Below are positions 5,130 through 12,581 of a DNA stretch of 35,152 nt, piece by piece. Each line of letters starts with the position of its first letter. Positions within the stretch are counted from its first letter, which is position 1. The notes beneath the pieces were generated by a model that was not told where the DNA came from, did not search any database, and saw only the letters and a list, made by a program, of their open reading frames with translations. Position numbers and translations under genes: made by a program. Origin of the DNA: a bacterium (lineage in GTDB: Bacteria; Patescibacteriota; Minisyncoccia; Phycocordibacterales; SBAW01); assembly GCA_030647845.1 (NCBI GenBank), contig JAUSIO010000004.1, forward strand, positions 1-35,152. The letters are read 5' to 3'.

Positions 5130-8069
5130 ATGGATAGGTACGATCATAAAAAGATAGAAAAGAAGTGGCAGAAGCGATGGGAGGAGTCGCAAGCGTTTCG
5201 TGCTGACGATGACTCCAAAAAGCAAAAAGACTATATCCTAATTGAGTTCCCGTACCCGTCGGGCGATGGCTTGCATGTTGGGCACGTGCGCTCGTGGACC
5301 GCGATGGACGTGGTGGCGCGCAAGCGGCGCGCGCAGGGCCGCAATGTCTTGTACCCAATCGGTTGGGATGCGTTTGGCTTACCAACCGAGAACTATGCGC
5401 TCAAAACGGGCAAAGACCCGCGCGTGGTAACCCGCGAAAATACCGACAACTTCCGTCGGCAAATCAAATCGCTCGGCATTTCCTTCGACTGGTCTCGCGA
5501 GGTCAACACCACCGACCCAAACTATTACAAATGGACACAATGGATTTTTCTCCAGCTATTCAAAAAAGGTCTTGCGTACAAGGCACAGACGCAAATTAAC
5601 TGGTGTCCAAAAGACAAAATCGGTTTGGCAAACGAAGAGGTGTTGACCCATTCGACAAGCTCAGGGCAGGTAGCCGTCTGCGAGCGTTGCGGCACGCCGG
5701 TTGAAAAGCGTCTCAAAGAGCAGTGGATGCTCGCGATTACCAAATATGCACAGCGCTTGTACGACGACCTCGACACGGTGGACTACATCCCCGCCGCAAA
5801 AATCGGCCAGCGCAACTGGATAGGCCCGAGCGAAGGCGCTGCAATTGAGTTTTCTATAAGCTCCGCAGGTGAAACCTGCGGAAGCGCAAAAGTGTTTACT
5901 ACGCGGCCGGACACTCTATTTGGCGCAACATACTTGGTACTGGCTCCCGAGCACGCATTGGTGCACGAGCTTGCCGAAAAAGTGGAAAATAAAGACGAAG
6001 TAGTACGATATATCACAGCGGCAAAAAATAAAAACGAGATTGATAGGACAACAGAAGGGAAGGAAAAAACAGGGGTGGAATTAAAGGGGGTCAAAGCAAT
6101 CAACCCAGCAAACAAAGAAGAAATCCCGATTTTTGTTGCCGACTATGTGTTGGGCGGCTATGGAACAGGTGCCATTATGGCAGTACCTGCCCACGACGAA
6201 CGTGACTTCGCGTTTGCAAAAAAATTTGATTTACCTATCAAAATCGTTATTGAGCCACATATAATACAAACAACCGGGTCGAGTCCCTATCGAGAAGGGG
6301 AGCCAATCGTTTCTCGCGATGGCATTATCGCCATAGTCAAACATTGGTCGGAAGAAAAATATATTGGTTTACAGTGGAAAAAAGTTGATTGGCATACGTT
6401 TATCACTGGTGGTATTGAGAAGGATCAAACACCGGAAGAAGCTGGTATCACAGAGATTCGCGAAGAAACTGGATTCTTGACCCCCAAATTAGTCAAAGAG
6501 TTTGGCGTGGTGCACGGACAGTTCTACCACGTGCCTAAAAAAGAAAATCGTCTTGTCCACGGACATATTCTTTATTTTGAACTTCAGGACGATACGCATG
6601 AGAAAATATCGGAGAAGGAGAGCGCAATACACGATATCCACTGGTTGAGTGCAGAAGAGCTTGTTAGTTGGCTTACCCCAAAAACGCATACTTACGCACT
6701 CGAGCTACAACAAAAAGGAGTCGCGCTTTACACGGGAGAAGGGATCCTCACTAACTCTGGAAAGTTCAACGATCTCTCAAGCGAAGATGCAAAAAAGAAA
6801 ATTACCGAGTTTGTGGGGGGCAGGTGGGTGACGACCTTTAAACTCCGCGACTGGGTGTTTAGCAGGCAGAGGTATTGGGGCGAACCGATACCTCTTATAC
6901 ATTGTCAAAAGGACGGTTGGGTTGCCGTGCCAGAAGCAGATTTGCCAGTGGAGTTACCCGTGGTTGAAAAATATCAGCCGACCGATACCGGCGAGTCGCC
7001 CCTTGCCAATATAAAAGAGTTTGTGGACACGGCGTGTCCTAAATGTGGGGGGCTGGCAAAACGCGAGACCGACGTGATGCCTAACTGGGCGGGCAGTAGT
7101 TGGTACTGGTTGCGCTACTGTGACCCACACAACGACAAAGAGTTTGCCTCGCAAGAAAAACTTGACTACTGGGTCGGTTCTGTTGCACGGCAAGGTTTAA
7201 CCTTGCCGCAGAGCGGCGGAGTGGATTGGTACAACGGTGGGATGGAGCACACGACACTTCACCTTTTATATTCGCGTTTTTGGCACAAATTTTTATTTGA
7301 CATTGGCGTGGTGCCCACCAGCGAGCCGTATATAAAGCGCACCAGCCACGGGCTGATTTTGGCCGCGGATGGCTCAAAGATGTCAAAGTCAAAAGGCAAT
7401 ACGGTGAGCCCCGACGAGCTGGTTGAGCGCTTTGGCGCCGACTCCCTGCGCTTGTACGAGATGTTTATCGGGCCCTTTGACCAACCGGTGGCGTGGAGTA
7501 CCAACAGTATTTTGGGGGTCCGGCGTTTTTTGGAGAGGGTGTGGGCGCTGGGTGCAAGGACATCCGATGTCCCAGGGACATCGGATGTCCAAACGGAGGT
7601 GTTGCTCAACCAGACAATCAAAAAAGTTTCTGATGATATTGAGCATTTAAAAATGAATACCGCTGTCTCGGCGTTGATGATTTTGGCTAATCAATTGGCA
7701 GAACTAGAAAAGGTGCCCCATGTTGCGTACAAAACACTCTTGCAATTACTTGCGCCGTTCGCGCCGCACATAACGCACGAGCTTGCTGAAACATTAGGAT
7801 TGGAGCGCGCACAGTGGGAAGTATGGCCCGCATTTGACGAGTCAAAAATCGCTGCAACAACTGCGGTAGTCGCGGTGCAGGTCAACGGCAGGCTACGTGC
7901 CTCGATAGAACTTGCCACAGGGACGACAAAGGAGGAGGTCATCGCCCGCGCTCGCGCCGAGCCCGCAGTGGTGCGCTATCTTGCAGGCGGCAAAGAACAA
8001 AAAGTGGTCTATGTGCCGGGCAAGGTCGTCAATTTTGTGCTCGAAGACCCTGAAGAATTGAAGAGTTGA
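5130..8069 (+). CDS. leuS: Leucyl-tRNA synthetase with inserted Nudix domain
   Basis: Class I synthetase that charges tRNA-Leu. HIGH motif HVGH at residues 49-52, KMSKS at 750-754, the editing-site motifs TTRPDTLFGATY and GTGAIMAVPAHDERD, and a C-terminal domain ending in YVPGKVVNFVLEDPEE. Length is 979 against roughly 810-870 in other bacteria. The excess is mostly a Nudix-like domain (about residues 374-528) inserted just after the editing aspartate region, plus several palindromic elements: 5647-5666 (HSTSSGQ), 5862-5882 (SAGETCGS), 7188-7208 (ARQGLTLPQSGG) and 7558-7590 (TSDVPGTSDV). The third clearly adds about 15 residues relative to E. coli LeuRS between YW and VDWYNGG. The ATG at 5130 follows the DUF5671 gene by 35 nt. 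No Shine-Dalgarno is evident. Confidence 0.97.
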   Translation: MDRYDHKKIEKKWQKRWEESQAFRADDDSKKQKDYILIEFPYPSGDGLHVGHVRSWTAMDVVARKRRAQGRNVLYPIGWDAFGLPTENYALKTGKDPRVVTRENTDNFRRQIKSLGISFDWSREVNTTDPNYYKWTQWIFLQLFKKGLAYKAQTQINWCPKDKIGLANEEVLTHSTSSGQVAVCERCGTPVEKRLKEQWMLAITKYAQRLYDDLDTVDYIPAAKIGQRNWIGPSEGAAIEFSISSAGETCGSAKVFTTRPDTLFGATYLVLAPEHALVHELAEKVENKDEVVRYITAAKNKNEIDRTTEGKEKTGVELKGVKAINPANKEEIPIFVADYVLGGYGTGAIMAVPAHDERDFAFAKKFDLPIKIVIEPHIIQTTGSSPYREGEPIVSRDGIIAIVKHWSEEKYIGLQWKKVDWHTFITGGIEKDQTPEEAGITEIREETGFLTPKLVKEFGVVHGQFYHVPKKENRLVHGHILYFELQDDTHEKISEKESAIHDIHWLSAEELVSWLTPKTHTYALELQQKGVALYTGEGILTNSGKFNDLSSEDAKKKITEFVGGRWVTTFKLRDWVFSRQRYWGEPIPLIHCQKDGWVAVPEADLPVELPVVEKYQPTDTGESPLANIKEFVDTACPKCGGLAKRETDVMPNWAGSSWYWLRYCDPHNDKEFASQEKLDYWVGSVARQGLTLPQSGGVDWYNGGMEHTTLHLLYSRFWHKFLFDIGVVPTSEPYIKRTSHGLILAADGSKMSKSKGNTVSPDELVERFGADSLRLYEMFIGPFDQPVAWSTNSILGVRRFLERVWALGARTSDVPGTSDVQTEVLLNQTIKKVSDDIEHLKMNTAVSALMILANQLAELEKVPHVAYKTLLQLLAPFAPHITHELAETLGLERAQWEVWPAFDESKIAATTAVVAVQVNGRLRASIELATGTTKEEVIARARAEPAVVRYLAGGKEQKVVYVPGKVVNFVLEDPEELKS
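5647..5666 (+). repeat. Family E element in leuS
   Basis: Contains TTCGACAAGCTCAGGG (5651-5666), close to the alaS copy at 22933-22951; the left arm has decayed (CCCA instead of CCCT). It is read as THSTSSGQ in a loop next to the CERC zinc-type motif, where E. coli LeuRS is several residues shorter. Confidence 0.75.
5862..5882 (+). repeat. Palindrome in leuS (family F)
   Basis: TCCGCAGGT (5862-5870) and ACCTGCGGA (5874-5882) form a perfect 9-bp hairpin around GAA. It is read as SAGETCGS just before the editing-domain motif VFTTRPDTLFG, replacing a normal surface loop. Only one copy is in the window. Confidence 0.75.
6249..6713 (+). other. Nudix-like domain inserted within LeuRS
   Basis: About 155 in-frame residues between FDLPIKIVIEP and ALYTGEGILTNSG, two stretches that are nearly adjacent in other LeuRS proteins. 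The Nudix box covers residues 427-449 (GGIEKDQTPEEAGITEIREE and TGF). The metal-binding glutamates E442, E445 and E446 are kept, while the box's first Glu is Gln433 and its Arg is Thr441. The preceding IIAIVKHW and KVDWHTFITGG strands and the later FYHVPKKENRLVHGHILYFE fit the fold. By eye this stretch is more AT-rich than the flanking leuS sequence, hinting at later acquisition. Confidence 0.85.
7025..7044 (+). repeat. Palindrome shared with the ung-pepO gap
   Basis: GGACACGGCGTGTCC (7025-7039) followed by TAAAT. Nineteen bases (7026-7044) are identical to 18671-18689. In leuS this encodes the native-looking DTACPK of the CPKCGG motif, so it adds no residues. Confidence 0.6.
7188..7208 (+). 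repeat. Palindrome in leuS (ARQGLTLPQ insertion)
   Basis: Arms CGGCAAGGTT (7188-7197) and AACCTTGCCG (7199-7208) around a single T form a perfect 21-bp palindrome. It is read within the insertion SVARQGLTLPQSGG, which splits the conserved YW...VDWYNGGMEH region of the catalytic domain. Confidence 0.85.
7558..7590 (+). repeat. Palindrome pair in leuS (TSDVPGTSDV)
   Basis: GGACATCCGATGTCC (7558-7572) and its exact reverse complement GGACATCGGATGTCC (7576-7590) are separated by CAG. Each arm is also nearly self-complementary. It is read as TSDVPGTSDV in a variable loop at the start of the anticodon-binding domain. Confidence 0.88.
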
Positions 8070-8073
8070 AGAG

Positions 8074-8112
8074 TTGACAGGGTTTGACCCCTCGTATACT
8101 CTGTGATATATT
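8074..8112 (+). promoter_or_regulatory. Promoter(s) of the sigma-4/HARE gene
   Basis: TTGACC (8084-8089) and TGA-TATATT (8107-8112, extended -10) are 17 nt apart; the -10 ends 12 nt before the ATG. An overlapping alternative is TTGACA (8074-8079) with TATACT (8095-8100), spacing 15. The short direct repeat TTGAAGAG just upstream marks the end of leuS. Confidence 0.65.
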
Positions 8113-8124
8113 AGACCACACAAC

Positions 8125-9171
8125 ATGACACCAACCACCGCAGACAAGACGGGCTTTAAGCCTAAGGCAATCGTAAAAAAGCTTTTAAGCGGGTTGCCGG
8201 AACGCTCGCGTATCGTGCTCGAAGCGCGTTTTGGTCTTGGGCAAAGTCCCGACCGAGTGACACTCGAGTCGATAGGGAAGCGTTATGGTATCACAAGGGA
8301 GCGGGTGCGCCAGATAGAAAACCACGCACTCATGACACTCAAAAAGTCGCCGGCATTTGCCGAGGCAAATTCTGCGTTCCATGAGCTTGAGCGCATCATC
8401 GACTCCTTGGGCGGCATCGTATGCGAGGACGACCTGCTCAACTTCATTACCAAGGATACCAGCATGCAGAACCACATTTACTTTTTGCTGGTGTTGGGCG
8501 ACCCGTTTAAGTATCGCAAAGAAGACGAAGAGGTACAGCGCTGTTGGTATGTCGACCAAGAGCTTGCCCGCAACATCGAAGGTGCACTTAAAAGTTTGTA
8601 CGAAGGACTCTCTGATGACGACTTGATACCCGAAGGCGAGATGATAGACCGTTTTATCAAAGAGCTCCAAAACATCAACGACAAACATCGCAATCAAGAA
8701 GTGCTCAAGCGGTGGCTTACCATCTCGAAGAAAATCGGTAAGAACCCGCTGGGTGAGTGGGGTCCTGCATCCTCGCCGAACGTCAAAATCAAAGGCGTAC
8801 GCGACTATGCATACCTCGCGGTCAAAAAGCATGGCTCGCCCCTGCACTTCCGCGAAGTCGCAAAACTCATCGAAAAGATGTTTAACCGCGCGGCACATAT
8901 CGCAACAACCCACAACGAACTGATTAAAGACGAGCGCTTCGTGTTGGTTGGCCGCGGCATGTATGCGCTCCGCGAATGGGGCTACACAGAGGGCGTGGTG
9001 CGCGACGTTATCCGCGAGGTGTTGCGCGAGAGCGGCCCTCTGACCCGCGACGCGATTGTAGAAAAGGTACTTAAAGAGCGGCATGTCAAACCTGGTACGA
9101 TTGTCGTGAACCTCCAAAATCAGAAATATTTTAAACGCGCAAAAGACGGACGCTTCTCGGTTGTAAAGTAA
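8125..9171 (+). CDS. Sigma-70 region 4 / HARE-HTH regulator
   Basis: 348 residues. Residues ~24-75 are a sigma-70 region 4 (LPERSRIVLEARFGLG, then LESIGKRYGITRERVRQIEN), which in sigma factors binds the -35 element and the beta flap. No region 2 (-10 binding, core binding) is present, so it is not a complete sigma factor. Residues ~228-300 resemble a HARE-type winged helix (RDYAYLAVKKHGSPLHFREV, then FVLVGRGMYALREWG), seen in RNA polymerase delta and in restriction-linked proteins. The last ~45 residues look like another winged helix (GPLTRDAIVEKVL). Role inferred: a DNA-binding transcription factor that may contact RNA polymerase. It converges with the following small gene with only three bases between stops. 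Confidence 0.88.
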   Translation: MTPTTADKTGFKPKAIVKKLLSGLPERSRIVLEARFGLGQSPDRVTLESIGKRYGITRERVRQIENHALMTLKKSPAFAEANSAFHELERIIDSLGGIVCEDDLLNFITKDTSMQNHIYFLLVLGDPFKYRKEDEEVQRCWYVDQELARNIEGALKSLYEGLSDDDLIPEGEMIDRFIKELQNINDKHRNQEVLKRWLTISKKIGKNPLGEWGPASSPNVKIKGVRDYAYLAVKKHGSPLHFREVAKLIEKMFNRAAHIATTHNELIKDERFVLVGRGMYALREWGYTEGVVRDVIREVLRESGPLTRDAIVEKVLKERHVKPGTIVVNLQNQKYFKRAKDGRFSVVK

Positions 9172-9174
9172 TTT

Positions 9175-9420
9175 TTATCCTACGATAAGGCGTAGGACTT
9201 CCCACACGGCAAATATAATAACCAGAAGAAACGTGCCCCACAAGACGCGAGTGTAAGCTATGCGCAAGTGCTCATAGTTAGAGTTGTTGGTAAACAATTC
9301 TGGGGCTCCTGTCAAAAAACCGCGTAGAAAAGTAAGAAAAGCTAACACTGCGAAGCCGGCAAAAATGGCCCCAATATAAAACATTGGGTCGGATAAGAAG
9401 TTGTTGAGTAAAGTCTCCAT
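9175..9420 (-). CDS. Small two-helix membrane protein
   Basis: 81 residues with two transmembrane segments (about 14-36, YIGAIFAGFAVLAFLTFLRG, and 60-79, GTFLLVIIFAVWEVLRLIVG) joined by a short polar loop. No family recognised. It is convergent with the sigma-4/HARE gene and divergent from the next. No Shine-Dalgarno is clear; the ATG is preceded by TAGACT directly, too close to be its -10. Confidence 0.6.
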   Translation of the reverse strand: METLLNNFLSDPMFYIGAIFAGFAVLAFLTFLRGFLTGAPELFTNNSNYEHLRIAYTRVLWGTFLLVIIFAVWEVLRLIVG

Positions 9421-9473
9421 AGTCTAGTGAAGTGAGTGAAATAAAGTTTACTTTAATTTCCGAACGAACGACG

Positions 9474-9505
9474 ACTATATAGTGCCGAGCTTGCACTCTA
9501 TAGTG
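9474..9505. promoter_or_regulatory. Possible operator in divergent intergenic region
   Basis: Between the divergent genes 9175-9420 and 9534-10910, a perfect palindrome ACTATATAGT (9474-9483) is followed by a related CTCTATAGTG (9496-9505), with AGTGC/GCACT able to pair between them. Two similar sites 21 nt apart on one helix face would suit a dimeric regulator; no regulator can be assigned. Confidence 0.35.
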
Positions 9506-9520
9506 TCTCTATTTTCGAGG

Positions 9521-9526
9521 TATACT
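9521..9526 (+). promoter_or_regulatory. -10 box TATACT, leaderless spacing
   Basis: TATACT ends seven bases before the ATG at 9534. No convincing -35 or Shine-Dalgarno is visible. Confidence 0.55.
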
Positions 9527-9533
9527 ATACCAT

Positions 9534-10910
9534 ATGTTTTTGTACGATAGGGCGCGATCACTTCAAGGAAAATTTGTGATGTGGGGTATTGACCCGGTTG
9601 TCTTTACAACGACCGTGCTCTTTATACTTGGTGTTGTGGTTTGGGAAAATGACCCTAAGGCATTTACCACTTTCTTGTATGCGCTGACGGTATCCTCCCC
9701 GCTGTGGCTACCTGTCTTCTTGGTGGTAATATTTTGGATCACGTGGATAGACTACATCCGGATGAGGTTTTGGTTTTCGTGGACCTATGTTCTGCTCGAA
9801 ATCCAGTTGCCACAGGAAGTTGAAAAATCGCCTCTCGCTATGGAGACCTTTTTAGCTACCATTTGGAACAGTGGCGGAGAGACGACACTCCTGCACCGTA
9901 TATGGAGAGGGACGCATCGCCCCGTGTGGGCTCTGGAAATTGCAAGCAACGAGGGTCGTATTAGTTACTATATACACATGCGCCGTGACTGGCGAAACAT
10001 CGTCGAAGCACGTCTGTATGGTCAGTTCCCCGAAGCAAAAATAGTAGAAGTAGATGACTATGTTGCAAAAATTCCGTTCAACCTCAAACAGTATAGTTTA
10101 CACGGCAGCGAATATGAAAAAGGTAATAGTAACATCGGTGCGTTACCGATAAAAACATATGTTGACTTTAAGCTCGACAAAAACGAAGACCAGGAATATC
10201 GCGTTGACCCGCTTACTAACGTACTCGAATTGCTAGGGCAAGTTGGCCCTGGCGAGTATTATTGGTTCCAGATTATCCTCAAGGCGCGTAAGAGCGACGA
10301 GTGGTATGGTTTTTACTCCTGGAGTGACAAATTTATGGACGACGCGAAGGCAGAAATAAAAAAGATAATACAACTCGCCGCAGAGCGCGCCAAAAGTTTG
10401 ACTGACGACCCGCAGACACAAGCGCAGGCGGCGGCGCGCGGCTTAACACTTTTGACCAGTGGCGAAAAGTTGCGGGTCGAAGCGATTGAACGCTCGATGG
10501 CAAAGCCAGTTTTTGAGTGCGGCATACGGGTCATTTATCTCGCGGAGAAAGAGCGCTTCAATGGTGTCAATATCGCCGCGATGGTTCGTTTTTTTGACAC
10601 CTTTCGCAGTACTGGCACTGCACGCGAGTACAACTCACTCGGGGTGATTCGCGCCAACATGAATTACAATCACCTGTGGCAAGATTTTCGTGGTATCCGC
10701 AACAACATAGAGCGGTATCGTATTTTTGACAAGTATAAAAAACGCGCCTACTTTTATGCCCCGTACGACCAGGAGCCTATATTTTTAACCACCGAGGAGG
10801 TGGCGACGATATGGCATTTTCCGAGTTCGATCGTACAAACACCGGGGCTTAACCGTGTGGCGGCGCGCCGAGCTGAAGCGCCGTCAAACTTACCGACGCT
10901 ACCCACGTAA
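9534..10910 (+). CDS. Conserved two-helix membrane protein, function unknown
   Basis: 458 residues. Two transmembrane segments (about 21-37 and 46-71) precede a large soluble domain with conserved-looking blocks: YVLLEIQLPQEVEKSPLAME, TFLATIWNSGGET, IHMRRDWRNIVEARLYGQFP and EVDDYVAKIPFNLKQY. Near the end is HFPSSIVQTPGLNRV, then RRAEAPSNLP. From memory this belongs to a family found widely in Patescibacteria, often next to a VirD4/TraG-like or HerA-like ATPase; no such ATPase is adjacent here. The function is not known. The next gene, mltG, starts eight bases after its stop, so the two are probably co-transcribed. Confidence 0.75.
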   Translation: MFLYDRARSLQGKFVMWGIDPVVFTTTVLFILGVVVWENDPKAFTTFLYALTVSSPLWLPVFLVVIFWITWIDYIRMRFWFSWTYVLLEIQLPQEVEKSPLAMETFLATIWNSGGETTLLHRIWRGTHRPVWALEIASNEGRISYYIHMRRDWRNIVEARLYGQFPEAKIVEVDDYVAKIPFNLKQYSLHGSEYEKGNSNIGALPIKTYVDFKLDKNEDQEYRVDPLTNVLELLGQVGPGEYYWFQIILKARKSDEWYGFYSWSDKFMDDAKAEIKKIIQLAAERAKSLTDDPQTQAQAAARGLTLLTSGEKLRVEAIERSMAKPVFECGIRVIYLAEKERFNGVNIAAMVRFFDTFRSTGTAREYNSLGVIRANMNYNHLWQDFRGIRNNIERYRIFDKYKKRAYFYAPYDQEPIFLTTEEVATIWHFPSSIVQTPGLNRVAARRAEAPSNLPTLPT

Positions 10911-10918
10911 CGTTCCTC

Positions 10919-11965
10919 ATGCAAAACGACGGACAAAAACCTCCTCAGGGTAACGTACGTACGCGTCTTACGCGGGCGGCGGGTGTGTGCAACAGGTGGT
11001 GTTTAGAATGGCGTATGTATGAGCGTATTCTCCCGACCGCATTTTTGAGTGGGGTACTTATTTTTTTGGTTTATTTTATTACAGTGGCTCCGCCTCTGGA
11101 CTTTCCGGTTGGAGCGCTTCTTAAAATCGAAAAAGGTAAGAGCACTCTCGATATAGCCAAGGAACTCCAGAACCACCATATTGTACGTTCGGCGCTCATA
11201 TTTGTGGCGGCGGCAAAACTCTACGGCGGTGAGCATGCGGTGGTAGCAGGGGAGTACTTTTTTCCTGGAGAAGAAAATGTGTTTACTGTAGCACGCCGGC
11301 TCTCGAGTGGGGACTACGAGTTGACGCCCGTGCGCGTAACTATCCCCGAAGGGGCAAACGCGCGCGAGATAGGGGCTCTGCTTACACAAAAAATCGCCGA
11401 TTTCGACTCGGAAACGTTTCTAAAAACCGCACAGCAAAAAGAAGGATACCTGTTCCCGGACACCTACTTTTTCTTGCCTGGGGCAGACCCGCACGAGGTT
11501 GTGTATGCGCTTTTGGAGAATTTTAAAAATAAGACCGTCACTCCGCAGGTCAAGGATGCACTTGCAAAATTTGATACACCACTCGCCGACGTTGTCACTA
11601 TGGCGTCGCTCTTGGAAAAAGAAGCACCATATACAAAAGACCGACAAATTATCGCTGGCATACTTTGGCATCGCATCGCAATTGGTATGCCTCTGCAGGT
11701 AGACGCAGTTTTCCCGTATATCATCGGCGTTAACTCGCTCCAGCTTACGCGGGAGCAACTCAAAACTCCTTCGCCGTACAACACGTACACCAACAAAGGT
11801 TTGCCACCGGGGCCAATAGCCAACCCCGGGCTAGACTCTATCATGGCGGCGATGACACCAGTCAAAACAAAGTACGTGTTCTACCTTTCCGACTTGCATG
11901 GCAACTTCCACTACTGCGTAACCTACTCTTGCCAACTTGCAAACCAACGCCGCTATCTGCCGTAA
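10919..11965 (+). CDS. mltG: Endolytic murein transglycosylase MltG
   Basis: MltG (YceG-like) cleaves nascent peptidoglycan glycan strands at the inner membrane. The protein has 348 residues: a cytoplasmic N-terminus, one transmembrane segment at about 38-58 (AFLSGVLIFLVYFITVAPP), a LysM-like region with LKIEKGKSTLDIAKEL, then the catalytic domain with MASLLEKEAPY (catalytic Glu is probably E233) and YNTYTNKGLPPGPIANPGLD. The end, YLSDLHGNFHYCVTYSCQLA, diverges from the usual pattern and has two cysteines. An alternative start is Met33 (11015), just before the membrane helix. No Shine-Dalgarno is obvious at either. Confidence 0.95.
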   Translation: MQNDGQKPPQGNVRTRLTRAAGVCNRWCLEWRMYERILPTAFLSGVLIFLVYFITVAPPLDFPVGALLKIEKGKSTLDIAKELQNHHIVRSALIFVAAAKLYGGEHAVVAGEYFFPGEENVFTVARRLSSGDYELTPVRVTIPEGANAREIGALLTQKIADFDSETFLKTAQQKEGYLFPDTYFFLPGADPHEVVYALLENFKNKTVTPQVKDALAKFDTPLADVVTMASLLEKEAPYTKDRQIIAGILWHRIAIGMPLQVDAVFPYIIGVNSLQLTREQLKTPSPYNTYTNKGLPPGPIANPGLDSIMAAMTPVKTKYVFYLSDLHGNFHYCVTYSCQLANQRRYLP

Positions 11966-12000
11966 GTTGTGGATAGTACTGGTTGCTGTGATATATATAG

Positions 12001-12006
12001 TATACT
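12001..12006 (+). promoter_or_regulatory. -10 box TATACT, leaderless spacing
   Basis: TATACT lies seven bases before the ATG at 12014, inside a run of alternating TA (TATATATAG). It argues for that ATG rather than the in-frame ATG at 11969. Confidence 0.55.
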
Positions 12007-12013
12007 TGGACGC

Positions 12014-12349
12014 ATGGCAGAAAAAGTAACACTGGAGTCGTTAGGAGCGAAAATAGATTCGATGGGTGTAGCGCTAGAGTCGCTTACAGCGACTACTGCG
12101 CGTGGTTTTACAAAATCTCGTAAGGAAACCTCCGAGGCTATAGATTCGCTCGCCAGGATGACCGCGCGAGGGTTTGAAGAATCCCGGAAAGAAAATCTGG
12201 AAGAGATTGGGAAACTAGAAGAAAAAATGGATCGTGGCTTCGCTTCTATCGACAAACGGCTCGAAGTGCACTACCAGTCGCAGTTCAACTCCCACGCAAT
12301 CCGCATCAAAAATTTAGAAACATTTACGGGTGTAGAAGTTAGTAAATAA
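12014..12349 (+). CDS. Small coiled-coil protein with internal repeat
   Basis: 111 residues, highly charged and predicted almost entirely helical. Two tandem copies of a segment of about 22 residues are visible: SLTATTARGFTKSRKETSEA and SLARMTARGFEESRKENLEE, followed by a related MDRGFASIDKRLE. This heptad-like pattern fits a coiled coil. Proteins of this style (repeated GF...DKR segments ending in a HxxRIxxLE motif) occur in Patescibacteria and phages; no function is known. Start chosen by the -10 box seven bases upstream. Confidence 0.65.
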   Translation: MAEKVTLESLGAKIDSMGVALESLTATTARGFTKSRKETSEAIDSLARMTARGFEESRKENLEEIGKLEEKMDRGFASIDKRLEVHYQSQFNSHAIRIKNLETFTGVEVSK

Positions 12350-12378
12350 AAAGCCGCTCAGCGTTATTGTAGAGCGGC
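12347..12378 (-). terminator. Intrinsic terminator overlapping the 12364-12528 gene
   Basis: On the minus strand GCCGCTC (12378-12372) pairs with GAGCGGC (12359-12353), followed by TTTTTATTTA. The stem includes the last codons of the minus-strand gene, which supports that small gene as real. Confidence 0.75.
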
Positions 12379-12528
12379 CGTTAGCTTGACCAGTATTTCT
12401 TGTCGCATGGCAAAAAGAAAAATACCGACCAAGCAAGTGACAACAATCCACCGATAACGATACGGGAAATATAGTGCCGTTACTGCTCCCACGCTACCCG
12501 ATAGAAGTGCTACAAGGACATGGTCCAT
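12364..12528 (-). CDS. Small membrane protein, minus strand
   Basis: 54 residues starting MDHVLVALLSGSVGAVTALY, with two hydrophobic segments (about 3-18 and 24-42) separated by PYRYR. No family recognised. The ATG at 12528 is chosen because GAGGA lies ten bases upstream; an upstream in-frame ATG (12588) would add 20 polar residues. A strong terminator overlapping its 3' end supports expression. It is divergent from mnmA. Confidence 0.55.
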   Translation of the reverse strand: MDHVLVALLSGSVGAVTALYFPYRYRWIVVTCLVGIFLFAMRQEILVKLTAALQ

Positions 12529-12581
12529 CGCGGATACTTCCTCAGTTGCAACTGTTGAATATTTATCATAAAGTAGTATTT

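Noticed and set aside
8185..9117. 310-codon minus-strand frame opposite the sigma-4/HARE gene
   Set aside because: The plus-strand product has clear domains and a promoter; the antisense product has none.
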